Below are positions 35,783-43,218 of a stretch of DNA of 64,000 nt, piece by piece (within the stretch, counting starts at the first letter, position 1; each line of letters begins with the position of its first letter). A program made the position numbers and the translations under genes. Origin of the DNA: Actinomadura violacea (GTDB lineage Bacteria; Actinomycetota; Actinomycetes; Streptosporangiales; Streptosporangiaceae); the NCBI RefSeq assembly GCF_017573465.1, contig NZ_JAGEPF010000046.1:1-64000 (forward strand), in the 5' to 3' direction. The notes beneath the pieces are model-generated. The model was not told where the DNA came from. It was given only the letters and a program-made list of their open reading frames with translations, and did not search any database.

Positions 35783-36681
35783 GGCGCCTCCGCCGCTGTG
35801 GCGGTCTTGCGGACGAGCGTGACCAGGTCGGCGATGATCCAGGCCGGTTCGGTGCCGGGTCCGCCGTCGCCGAGCCGCAGATGGTTGCCCATGGGGGGCC
35901 GGTACTGGACGGGCAGCACCGCGGGGCCGGGGTCGGCGTAGTCGAATGCGGTGGTCCCGTATCCCTCGTTCATGCGCCAGTCGCCGGCCAGCGACTGCCG
36001 CGCGCCGCCCTTGGGCCCGATCGGGGCGTCGTACATATGGGCGGCGGCCGCCGCGGGGCCGAGCGCGACCGTCCACAGCCGCATGCGGGCGATCATCCCG
36101 GTGAGGGGGCCGAGGTCCGGTAGCCCCTCGGGGTACTGCGCGGTCGGCAGGTTGCCGACGGTCAGCAGCCGGTCCTCCACGGCCGGGTTGGGCGTGATCT
36201 CCAGTTCCGCGGTGGCCGGCGCCCGTACCGGCCCGCCGTCGCTGACCAGCAGGCCGACCTGCCCGTGCGGGTGGTCCTCGGCGGGCGGGCCGTAGACGCT
36301 CACCACGAAGACCCAGCGCCTCAGGTAGGGACGCAGGTCCACCGAGAGGGCCCCCGGCGCCGAGCCGGGGACGGCGAAGCCGAGGGTCAGGTCGCGCTCG
36401 ATCGACCACGTCGCGAGCGGGCCCTGGGCGCCGCGGATGTCGGCGACCACCATCGGCCCGGAGATCGTCGGCGGGTCCGTCCCCTCTTCCAGGACCGGTT
36501 GGACGTTCAGCCAGAAGGTGAGGGAGAAGGCCGCGCCTCCGGCGGTCCCGGCGGGGATCAGCGAAGCGGGCAGGACCGCCTGCGCGAGCGTCCGGTTCCC
36601 GTCGAAGGCCAGGGCCATGTCGGCGACCGGAGCGTAACGCGCGATGGATGGTCCGTAATCCGCCGAGTGTAAAGCCGTCAC
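35779..36681 (-). CDS. LamG/concanavalin-like protein with degenerate leader
   Basis: 300 residues from GTG 36681, in a GTGA overlap with the stop of the preceding peptide gene. Two regions show a jelly-roll pattern: FSLTFWLNVQPVLE...MVVADIRGAQGPLATWSIERDLTLGFAV and ELEITPNPAVEDRLLTVGNLP...GMIARMRLWTVAL, and the C-terminal SLAGDWRMNEGYGTTAFDYADPG is the type of repeat seen after LamG domains. The first residues LHSADYGPSIARY line up with the operon leader LTAE-x2-IGP-x4-Y with a two-residue gap, and VADMA follows as in the second block. So it may be handled by the same protease. No signal peptide. Likely binds glycans or forms a structural shell; unproven. Confidence 0.75.
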   Translation of the reverse strand: MTALHSADYGPSIARYAPVADMALAFDGNRTLAQAVLPASLIPAGTAGGAAFSLTFWLNVQPVLEEGTDPPTISGPMVVADIRGAQGPLATWSIERDLTLGFAVPGSAPGALSVDLRPYLRRWVFVVSVYGPPAEDHPHGQVGLLVSDGGPVRAPATAELEITPNPAVEDRLLTVGNLPTAQYPEGLPDLGPLTGMIARMRLWTVALGPAAAAAHMYDAPIGPKGGARQSLAGDWRMNEGYGTTAFDYADPGPAVLPVQYRPPMGNHLRLGDGGPGTEPAWIIADLVTLVRKTATAAEAP

Positions 36682-36959
36682 TGCAGGCACTGCCGGATGC
36701 AGCCGGCCACGGCCGAGGGGGCGCGCTCGATGTAGCAGGACGGGTCCAGGCCGCATTGGCCGACCAGCGAGACCGCGTTGGGCAACCCGCAACCGATGAG
36801 GCAGGGAACCTTCGACAGGACACCCCCGAAAATCCCGCCCAGGCCGTCGAGCAGGCCCATCGGGGCGACGGTGTCGGGAGTCGTGCCCGGGCCGGTTCCG
36901 AGATAGGTGTGCAGGGTCGGGCCGATGCTGTATTCGGCGGTGAGACGCGGAATCGTCAT
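36678..36959 (-). CDS. Leader-bearing Cys-rich peptide with Gly-rich hydrophobic core
   Basis: 93 residues, GGAG 8 nt before ATG 36959. Leader TIPRLTAEYSIGPTLHTY (2-19), second block VAPMG (31-35). The core begins with LLDGLGGIFGGVL, a Gly-rich amphipathic segment resembling a membrane-active helix, followed by six Cys: C53-LIG-C57, C69-x5-C75 and C87-IRQ-C91. Thus two CxxxC pairs flank one CxxxxxC. No signal peptide. It is the first peptide gene after the PatG-domain gene (15-nt gap) and overlaps the LamG-like gene. Confidence 0.85.
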   Translation of the reverse strand: MTIPRLTAEYSIGPTLHTYLGTGPGTTPDTVAPMGLLDGLGGIFGGVLSKVPCLIGCGLPNAVSLVGQCGLDPSCYIERAPSAVAGCIRQCLQ

Positions 36960-36974
36960 GGCGTTTTCTCCGGG

Positions 36975-37970
36975 TCACGGGTGGTCGTAGTAGAGGGACA
37001 GGTCATTCACCATGAAGGGGAACTGGCCGCTGACGTCGATCCGGGTGAAGTAGCGCTGGATCTGCGTGGTCGTCGTGGACGCATACAGCAGGATCACGTC
37101 CTGGATGCGGCGCCCTCCGGACAGTGCGTCGGGCTGGGCCTGGACGGAATTCAGCGTGAATCCGTTCAGTTCCATCTCGATTTCCTTCTTGTAGAGCGCG
37201 AGCGACTTGAAGGTGAGGTAGTTGATCGCCCGGTGCTCGTCGGTCTGGCCCGCGTTGTCCGACAGCAGAGTGAGGGCGGAAAAGGCGTTCCCGGCCGCGG
37301 CGGCGACGTATTCCTCGGGGGTCTGGCCCGTGCCGCCCCCGGCGCCGCCCAGGTGATCGCTGATCTTCTGCATGAGGTCGCCGTCACCGGTGACCTCTGC
37401 GGTGATGCTGTTGATGAACGCCTGTCCGGTGAACCCGAACACCTGGTTGCAGGTGACGATGGGCAGCTGCGCCCCGTTGCACATCCCCGGTGGCGCGATG
37501 GGGCCCAGCGTGCCGATGACGAGGGCGAAGCTCACCTGGCCGGGAGCGGGGGACAGCGCCGTCACCAGGCCGGTCAGTTCGACGTAGGAACGCGGCTGCA
37601 GGACGTAGAGGTCGATGTCGCCGCTCTGGAAGACCCAGCACATCTCCCGCGCGAGATAGAGGTTCTGCCCCTGGCTGAGCACGGCGAACTTGTCGGCATC
37701 GCCGACCGTCAGGGTCTGCTCGGGGTTCTTCCCCCACGCCTGCATGAACTCCTTCTCGAGGTTCAGCGACGGGAAGCGGGCGGTCACGGTGCCGATCGCG
37801 TAGACGCTTTCGGGAGCCGCCGCGCCGGCGCCGCCGCCGCAACTGCAGCTGCCCTCGGTTCCCCCGCAACCGCACCCATCGGCCGCGACAATCGAAACTG
37901 CGGGTTCCTGGAGTTCTTGAATCACCATATCCTGCTGGACCGGCTCGCCCGCAGTCACGTTTTCAGCCAT
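36975..37970 (-). CDS. Stand-alone PatG C-terminal-domain protein
   Basis: 331 residues, first gene of the peptide operon. From about 57 to the end it follows the domain found at the C terminus of cyanobactin proteases PatG and PatA: VYAIGTVTARFPSLNLEKEF, YLAREMCWVFQ, YVLQPRSYVELTGLV, VIGTLGPIAPPGMCNGAQLPIV, NAGQTDEHRAINYLTFK, LSGGRRIQDVILLY, RYFTRIDVSGQFPFMVNDLSLYYD. No protease or oxidase domain is attached; the protease is the separate gene at the other end of the operon, so the PatG architecture is split. A Cys/Gly-rich spacer GCGCGGTEGSCSCGGG (32-47) precedes the domain. Its biochemical role is not established even in PatG; here it may recognise the leader or partner the protease. Confidence 0.85.
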   Translation of the reverse strand: MAENVTAGEPVQQDMVIQELQEPAVSIVAADGCGCGGTEGSCSCGGGAGAAAPESVYAIGTVTARFPSLNLEKEFMQAWGKNPEQTLTVGDADKFAVLSQGQNLYLAREMCWVFQSGDIDLYVLQPRSYVELTGLVTALSPAPGQVSFALVIGTLGPIAPPGMCNGAQLPIVTCNQVFGFTGQAFINSITAEVTGDGDLMQKISDHLGGAGGGTGQTPEEYVAAAAGNAFSALTLLSDNAGQTDEHRAINYLTFKSLALYKKEIEMELNGFTLNSVQAQPDALSGGRRIQDVILLYASTTTTQIQRYFTRIDVSGQFPFMVNDLSLYYDHP

Positions 37971-38327
37971 ATAGAGGCTTCACCCCGTCCGCATTCGCCG
38001 TTCCTGGAGATGCGTCATGAGTCTGATCCGACTCGGAGCGGGAGTCAACAGTCATTCCGGACGCGGACCTCCGCCGGCATGGCGCACAGGTCCCGGTTGA
38101 GCGACGGAAAGAGTGCAGAGTTAACGTTGAAACGTCAGGAATCGGTGGGGTCGGAGAGGCAACGGAAACAAACTAGTGACGGGCGCGGTATGGCGTGATG
38201 TGGTCAGGGCCTTCTGCTCATGGGCGGCTTATAGTGGCGATGTATTTGTGGAGGTTCTGCGCCGGAATGTCGTGCCCGCGCACCGGGACGGCGTCCGGCC
38301 GGCTGAACGCCGAGGAGGGACTTCGCC
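37971..38327. other. Divergent regulatory region of the peptide locus
   Basis: About 360 bases between the operon (minus) and the lone peptide gene (plus). No gene is supported here. It is less GC-rich than the surroundings. On the minus strand TTGACT occurs about 70 nt before the PatG-domain start as a possible -35; no convincing -10 follows. GAGGAGGGA at 38311-38319 is the ribosome site of the plus-strand peptide. Confidence 0.5.
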
Positions 38328-38606
38328 GTGACACTTCCGCGCTTGACCGCCGAATGCGGCATCGGACCGGCCACCGGCACTTATCAGGGCCGCGTCACCG
38401 CGGCGGGCGGGCCGGTGATCGCGGCGATGGCCGTCGGCGATCACGGCTACGGCGGCGATTTCGTCGCGGCCCTCGAGGCATGCCAGCCCCCCAACACCCT
38501 GTGCGAAGGCCAACCGGGCACCGCGGGCGCCGGATACTGGGTGTGCTGCGACCCCAACGCGACCTGCGCCGTCGACGCCCAGGGACGCCCCTTCTGCGGC
38601 CCTTAG
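38328..38606 (+). CDS. Leader-bearing Cys-rich peptide, knottin-like spacing (copy 2)
   Basis: 92 residues from GTG 38328, GAGGAGGGA 8 nt upstream. Leader TLPRLTAECGIGPATGTY (2-19), with an extra Cys at position 10, then IAAMA (31-35) as the second block. The core after about residue 50 has C-x6-C-x13-CC-x5-C-x9-C, identical spacing to the copy at 35186, ending GRPFCGP. Residues around CC-DPNATC and YWVCC also resemble granulin-type Cys stacks. It is on the opposite strand to the rest of the locus and has its own terminator (38622-38675), so it can be expressed separately. Confidence 0.85.
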   Translation: MTLPRLTAECGIGPATGTYQGRVTAAGGPVIAAMAVGDHGYGGDFVAALEACQPPNTLCEGQPGTAGAGYWVCCDPNATCAVDAQGRPFCGP

Positions 38607-38621
38607 ATCGGCATCCGTCAA

Positions 38622-38675
38622 CGTGCCCGCCCCCGGCGCCGGTGTCTGCAGGACTTCGGCGCGGGGGTGGGCACG
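38622..38675. terminator. Strong bidirectional hairpin
   Basis: Arms 38622-38641 and 38657-38675 form a 19-bp GC-rich stem with one G-T pair and one bulged G, loop of 15 nt. It follows the plus-strand peptide gene by 15 nt and lies about 60 nt beyond the minus-strand gene ending at 38736, so it can serve both convergent genes. Confidence 0.8.
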
Positions 38676-38735
38676 TCCGCGTTGGCGACCTTCAGGTCCG
38701 GCCCGCCTCAGCGGCCCACGAGGATCTCGCCGCTG

Positions 38736-39545
38736 TCAGCGCAGTGCGGAGAACCAGCGGCGCGGATGCCGGGTCAGGCTGTATCCGGCCACGGCCATGA
38801 CGGCGGCGAGGACCCCGCCGCCGATCGTCCACCACCACCGGCTCGACGGCCAGGAGAACCAGCCCTTGACCCGCTCCGCGGGTTTCGGCGCCGAGCTCAC
38901 GGGGCTCGCCGAACCCGACGGCGAGGCACCCGGGGCGAGCGTGGTTCCGGGGGCGACGGCCGGGGAGAGCGGCGCCTTCAGCTTCGCGCCCGCCGGCCGG
39001 GCGTCCCCGTCCTTCGCGCTGATCCGCACGTCGGCCCGGATCGGCAGGCCGAGGTCCTGCTCGGGCAGGCCGCTCGCGGTGAGCCGCAGGTAGTAGGTGC
39101 CGGGCAGCGGGTCGTCGGACCACGGCTCGGCCCACGCCCGGACCTGCCGCAGGGAGCAGTGGAGCCTGACGCGGGCGGTCCCGGCCGCCGCCGTGGCGTT
39201 CTGCGGCCCGGCCGTGCACGCCTGGCGGCGGCGCAGCCCGTCGAACACGTCGATGGTGTACGTCGCGGCACCGTGGCGGCTCGCCGCCGGGGGCAGCGCG
39301 ACCGTCACCGCGATCCGCCCGGTCTGCCCGGCCGCGGTGGCGAACGACCAGTACAGGTAGTCGCCGGTCGAGGCGGACACGCTGACCGGCTGGCCCGGCC
39401 GGACCGTGGTCGCGGTCAGGAAGGACGTCCCCGCGGTGCCGATCGTCGGCTGCGGGCTCGGGGAGCCGTCCGCCGCGGCCGGGACGGCGGTGGCCGCAAG
39501 GACGGCGCTGGCGGCCGCGGAGGCGAGGAGGAGGGAGGCGCGCAT
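38736..39545 (-). CDS. Exported single-pass membrane protein, partner of VWA protein
   Basis: 269 residues from ATG 39545, AAGGAG 8 nt upstream. Signal peptide about 1-25 (LLLASAAASAVLAATAVPAAA), an extracytoplasmic beta-rich domain about 30-180 with two Cys (C112, C130 region), a Pro/Ser/Ala-rich linker (about 185-225), then one membrane helix (WWWTIGGGVLAAVMAVAGYSL) and a short basic tail. No known family recognised. Only 2 bases separate it from the stop of the VWA-domain gene upstream, and both have the same topology, so the two probably form a complex at the cell surface. Confidence 0.75.
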   Translation of the reverse strand: MRASLLLASAAASAVLAATAVPAAADGSPSPQPTIGTAGTSFLTATTVRPGQPVSVSASTGDYLYWSFATAAGQTGRIAVTVALPPAASRHGAATYTIDVFDGLRRRQACTAGPQNATAAAGTARVRLHCSLRQVRAWAEPWSDDPLPGTYYLRLTASGLPEQDLGLPIRADVRISAKDGDARPAGAKLKAPLSPAVAPGTTLAPGASPSGSASPVSSAPKPAERVKGWFSWPSSRWWWTIGGGVLAAVMAVAGYSLTRHPRRWFSALR

Positions 39546-39547
39546 GG

Positions 39548-40840
39548 TCAGTTCTCCTTCCAGACGGCCACCCGCCACCGGGCGAGCCACCCGGTGACCA
39601 GGCCCGCGACCAGGCCGGTCCCGGCGAGCACGACCAGCAGCAGCCACCCGCGTCCGAGATCCGGTTCCCCGGGCGCGTCCGACGACGGCACGAGGTCGAC
39701 GGTCAGCTCCAGCGGCATGCCGGGCGCCGTCCGCACCGCCGCCGGAGCGGAGAAGGAGTTGCTCACCACCAGGCAGACCGGCGTTCCGCCGGACCCGCCG
39801 TCCGGGGAGGGCGAGGCGGAGGCGTCCGCCCCGGTCCGCTGGTCGGACCAGCGCAGGCCGGTGGACTGCACGTCGGTGCGTCCGCTGCCGGCGTCGGTGC
39901 CGCGGACGAGTTCCTGCCCGGCCGCGGACACCGCGCGCAGCAGCACCCCGTGGTCGGGGTTCAGGGTCCGGTCGAGCGCGACGCTGACGGACGCGCGCAG
40001 CTCCTGGCCCGGCGCCACCGACACCCGGTACCAGCGGTGTTCGCTGAACCGTTCCCGGTCGGTGTACACGCCGGGCGCGAGCGTGGGCGCGTCGGCGCAC
40101 CCCGCGGTCCCGGCGACCTTCTCCGGAGTCCTCCGGTAGGTGGCGCCGGCGCGCTGGACGAGTTGGTTGAGGCGGCCGGTCAGCTCCTCCTGGTGCTGGA
40201 CGGCGGTGTAGGTCCCGCCGGTCGCGTCGGCGATGCAGGTGAGCTGCCGCCGCACCTTGTCGTTGAGGGTCAGCCCGAGGGTGTCCACGACCAGGTGCGT
40301 GCCCTGGGAGGCGAGCCGGCGCGCCACCTCGCAGGGGTCGGGGGGCGAGCAGGTGTCCTCGCCATCGGTGATGAGGATGATCCGCCGCGTCGTCTCGCCG
40401 GCCCCGAGGTCCTTGGTCGCGGCGCGGAGCGCGAGCCCGATCGGCGTCCAGCCGGTGGGGCGCAGCGTCGCGATCGCCGCCTTCGCCTGCGCCTTGTTCA
40501 CCGGGCCGACCGGGGAGAGCTGCTGGGTGTCGGTGCATCCGACGGCCTTGGAACTGCCGGGGAACCGGTACCGCGCACCGAGCACGCGGATGCCCAGTTG
40601 CGTCTCCGCGGGGAGGGCGTCGACCACCGCGCCGAAGGACTGCTGCGCGACGGCCATCCGGCTGCGCCCGTCGATGTCGCGGGCGCGCATGGAGCCGCTG
40701 ACATCCAGCACGAGCTCGACCTTGGGCGGCTCCGCGGGACCGCCGTCGTCGGCGGAGACCGGGGGCGCGGCGACCGGCGCCGAAGCAAGGAGCAAGGCGA
40801 GCAGACCGCCGCCCGCAGAAGATCGTTTGAAGATCACCAA
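39548..40840 (-). CDS. Exported VWA-domain membrane protein
   Basis: 430 residues from TTG 40840, or GTG one codon later; AGGA is upstream. Signal peptide about 1-30. Von Willebrand A domain about 40-230 with an intact metal site: D46-V-S48-G-S50, T in GWTPIGLAL, and TDGEDTCSPPDPC. A second beta domain (about 240-390) follows, then a membrane helix (GWLLLVVLAGTGLVAGLVTGWL) and a basic end. VWA domains bind proteins through a metal ion. It is the first gene of a two-gene unit with the membrane protein at 38736. Confidence 0.88.
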   Translation of the reverse strand: MVIFKRSSAGGGLLALLLASAPVAAPPVSADDGGPAEPPKVELVLDVSGSMRARDIDGRSRMAVAQQSFGAVVDALPAETQLGIRVLGARYRFPGSSKAVGCTDTQQLSPVGPVNKAQAKAAIATLRPTGWTPIGLALRAATKDLGAGETTRRIILITDGEDTCSPPDPCEVARRLASQGTHLVVDTLGLTLNDKVRRQLTCIADATGGTYTAVQHQEELTGRLNQLVQRAGATYRRTPEKVAGTAGCADAPTLAPGVYTDRERFSEHRWYRVSVAPGQELRASVSVALDRTLNPDHGVLLRAVSAAGQELVRGTDAGSGRTDVQSTGLRWSDQRTGADASASPSPDGGSGGTPVCLVVSNSFSAPAAVRTAPGMPLELTVDLVPSSDAPGEPDLGRGWLLLVVLAGTGLVAGLVTGWLARWRVAVWKEN

Positions 40841-40999
40841 GGGATCCTAATGACGCCGGGAGGCCGCCGAGACCAAGATCGACATTCCCTCCTCGATCCC
40901 CGGAACGGCCCGCGCCCAGGGAGCTTCGGCGCGACCGTGACCGTCCCCGCGGCGGCGCTCCCGGCCCTGGCGGCGCTCGTCCCGAGCCGGCCGGCGAGC

Positions 41000-41029
41000 T
41001 TGACGCGGCCACATGATCGGGGCTATTCA
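41000..41029 (+). promoter_or_regulatory. Probable sigma-70-type promoter of the DeoR gene
   Basis: TTGACG and TATTCA separated by 18 bases, 37 nt before the DeoR start. GAAAACAACG follows at 41034-41043, carrying the AAAC element repeated in front of the PTS operon, which suggests autoregulation. Confidence 0.6.
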
Positions 41030-41065
41030 CAGAGAAAACAACGTTGGATCCGGTGGTAACCCGAC

Positions 41066-41827
41066 ATGTACGCCGAGGAACGGCAGCAGGAGATCCTCCG
41101 CCGCACGCGCGAGGCCGGGCGGGTGGACGTCATGACCCTCGCCGAGGACTACGGCGTCACGATGGAGACGATCCGCCGCGACCTGACGGTCCTGGAGCGG
41201 TCCGGGACGCTGCGCCGCGTGCACGGCGGGGCGATCCCCGTCGAACGGCTCGGCTTCGAGCCCGCGCTCGCGGCCCGCGACGCGGTGATGACCGCGGAGA
41301 AGGAGCGCATCGCCAAGGCCGCCCTCGCCGAGCTGCCCGCCGGCGGGTCCATCGTCATCGACGCGGGCAGCACGACCGGGCGGCTCGTCCAGGTGCTGCC
41401 GAGCGACCGGGAGCTGACCGTCATCGTCAACTCGCCGCCGCTGGCGACGGTGCTGGCGACCCGGTCGAACCTCAATGTGATCATGCTGGGCGGCCGGGTG
41501 CGGGGGCGGACGCTGGCGACGGTGGACGACTGGGCGATGCGCCCGCTCGACCGGCTGCGCGTCGACGTGGCGTTCATGGCCACCAACGGCTGCTCGGTGG
41601 AGGCGGGCCTGACGACGCCCGACCCGGCCGAGGCCGCGATCAAGTCGGCGATGATGCGGGCGTCCCGGCGCAGCGTGGTGCTCACCGACCACACCAAGGT
41701 CGGCAACGACTACCTCGCCCGGTTCGCCGACCTGGCCGACGTCAGCGTCCTGATCACCGACACCGGCCTGGACGTGGGCCTGGCCACCGAACTCGCCGCC
41801 GCCGGCCCCGAGGTCATCCGGGTCTGA
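41066..41827 (+). CDS. DeoR/GlpR-family sugar-phosphate-responsive repressor
   Basis: 253 residues. N-terminal DeoR helix-turn-helix about 1-57 (MYAEERQQEILRRTREAGRVDVMTLAEDYGVTMETIRRDLTVLERSGTLRRVHGGA), then the ribose-isomerase-like sensor domain with IVIDAGSTTGRLVQVLP, NSPPLATVL, GGRVRGRTLATVDDWA and VVLTDHTKVG. These regulators bind sugar phosphates. It faces the convergent PTS/PfkB operon, whose promoter lies at 46186-46215 and has phased AAAC repeats, so it is the likely controller. Confidence 0.93.
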   Translation: MYAEERQQEILRRTREAGRVDVMTLAEDYGVTMETIRRDLTVLERSGTLRRVHGGAIPVERLGFEPALAARDAVMTAEKERIAKAALAELPAGGSIVIDAGSTTGRLVQVLPSDRELTVIVNSPPLATVLATRSNLNVIMLGGRVRGRTLATVDDWAMRPLDRLRVDVAFMATNGCSVEAGLTTPDPAEAAIKSAMMRASRRSVVLTDHTKVGNDYLARFADLADVSVLITDTGLDVGLATELAAAGPEVIRV

Positions 41828-41836
41828 GACGCGGCC

Positions 41837-41871
41837 CGGCCCGGCCCGGCGCGCCCGCCGGGCCGGGGCCG
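41837..41871. terminator. GC-only hairpin between convergent DeoR and HPr genes
   Basis: Arms 41837-41850 and 41857-41871 form a 14-bp stem of only G and C with one bulge and a 6-nt loop, 9 nt after the DeoR stop and 16 nt beyond the HPr stop. Placed to end transcription from both sides. Confidence 0.75.
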
Positions 41872-41887
41872 GCGTTGTGGGAAGCGT

Positions 41888-42172
41888 TCAGGTGCCGGCC
41901 GGTTCCTCGGCGTCCAGGTCGCGGGCGAGCAGGGCGGCGAGCGCGTCCAGCGCCGCGTCGGCGCCGGGACCGTCGTCGGCCTCCAGCGTGACCTCGGTGC
42001 CGTGCTCCGCGCCGAGGGCCAGCACGGCGAGGATGCTGTTGGCGGGCGCGGAGCGGTCGCCGGCCCGGATCCATACCGGGACGCCCTGCGCGGCGGCGGC
42101 CTGGACGAACAGGTTCGCGGGCCGCGCGTGCAGGCCGGTGCGGGAGGCGATGGTCACGGTTCGCTCGGGCAT
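41888..42172 (-). CDS. ptsH: PTS phosphocarrier HPr
   Basis: 94 residues. HPr carries phosphate from enzyme I to EIIA. Phosphorylated H15 sits in SRTGLHARPANLFVQAA, and S46 (PANSILAVLALGA) matches the regulatory Ser of HPr proteins. Last gene of the operon on the minus strand, 11 nt after the dehydrogenase. Having HPr inside a sugar operon is common in actinomycetes; no enzyme I is in this window. Confidence 0.93.
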   Translation of the reverse strand: MPERTVTIASRTGLHARPANLFVQAAAAQGVPVWIRAGDRSAPANSILAVLALGAEHGTEVTLEADDGPGADAALDALAALLARDLDAEEPAGT

Positions 42173-42183
42173 GTCGGCTCCTG

Positions 42184-43218
42184 TCAGGGTTCGATGGTGA
42201 CCTTGATCGCGGCGCCGCGGGCGACGGTGTCGATGGCGTCGAGGACGCCGGTCAGCGGCAGCCGGTGGGTGATCAGATCGGCGACGGGCACCGCGCCGGC
42301 CGCGATCAGCCGCAGCGCGCGGGCGTTGTGCGCCGGGCTGGACCCGTTGGCGCCCACGATGGTCAGTTCCCGGTAGTGCACCAGGTTGGAATCGCAGGCG
42401 ATGACCGGGTCGTCCTTCGGCAGGCCGCCGAAGAAGCTGATCCGGCCCTGCCGCGCGGCCATCTGGAGCGCCTGCTCCTGCGCGGCGCCGGAGGCGGCGG
42501 CGGTCACGACGACGTCGGCGCCGCGCCCGTCGGTCAGCTTCAGCACCTGGTCGACCAGGTCCGGGCCGGTGATCGCGGCGTCGGGGCGCACCCGGGCGGC
42601 CGACATCTCCAGGCGTTCGGCGTTGATGTCGGCGAGGAACACGCGCGCGGCGCCGCGCGAGCGCGCCAGCCGCACGTGCAGGCAGCCGATCGGTCCCGCG
42701 CCGATCACCACGACGTCGTCGCCGTCCCCGACCCGCGCGAGCTCCTGGCCGTTGAGGACGCAGGCGAGCGGCTCGGCCACCGACGCCTCGGCGAACCCGA
42801 CCCCGTCCGGGATCCGGTTGAGGCCGTCGACGGCGAGCACCTTCGCGGGGACGACGGTGTACTCGGCGAAGCCGCCGTCGTAGTGGTACCCCATCGACTC
42901 CTGGTTCGGGCACACGGTGAGGTGGCCGCGGCGGCACTCCTCGCACCGCCCGCACGGGATGGCGGCGATGACCTGGACCCGGTCGCCCGGCGCCCAGCCG
43001 GTCACGTCCGCGCCGGTCGCGACGACCTCGCCGGCGATCTCGTGCCCCATGACGCGGGGCGGCCGGATGTGGTGGTGCCCGAACTTGGAGATCTTGACGT
43101 CGGTGCCGCAGGTGGAGCAGTTGCGCACCCTGATCGCGACGTCACCGGGCCCGGGGACGGGCTCGGCGGCGTCCTCGACGCGGATGTCCCCGGGTGCGTG
43201 GAAGCGGGCGACCTTCAC
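42184..43218 (-). CDS. Zinc-dependent medium-chain polyol (phosphate) dehydrogenase
   Basis: 344 residues from GTG 43218, in a GTGA overlap with the EIIA gene. Catalytic-zinc ligands are in NCSTCGTD and GHEIAGEV; the structural zinc lobe has four Cys in CGRCEECRRGHLTVC. The NAD fold is shown by VVVIGAGPIGCLHVRLARSRGAARVFLADIN. The family includes sorbitol, threonine and galactitol-1-phosphate dehydrogenases. Being in a PTS operon, it most likely oxidises a polyol phosphate to a ketose phosphate, the next substrate of the PfkB kinase (inference). Confidence 0.88.
   Translation of the reverse strand: MKVARFHAPGDIRVEDAAEPVPGPGDVAIRVRNCSTCGTDVKISKFGHHHIRPPRVMGHEIAGEVVATGADVTGWAPGDRVQVIAAIPCGRCEECRRGHLTVCPNQESMGYHYDGGFAEYTVVPAKVLAVDGLNRIPDGVGFAEASVAEPLACVLNGQELARVGDGDDVVVIGAGPIGCLHVRLARSRGAARVFLADINAERLEMSAARVRPDAAITGPDLVDQVLKLTDGRGADVVVTAAASGAAQEQALQMAARQGRISFFGGLPKDDPVIACDSNLVHYRELTIVGANGSSPAHNARALRLIAAGAVPVADLITHRLPLTGVLDAIDTVARGAAIKVTIEP

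Noticed and set aside
34329..38606. Complete cyanobactin cluster
   Set aside because: No YcaO heterocyclase, prenyltransferase or PatA/PatG-type recognition sequences are present; only the protease and PatG C-terminal domain are shared.
34329..38606. Lanthipeptide or lasso-peptide cluster
   Set aside because: No LanB/LanC/LanM, asparagine-synthetase-like or RRE-type small protein gene was found near the peptides.
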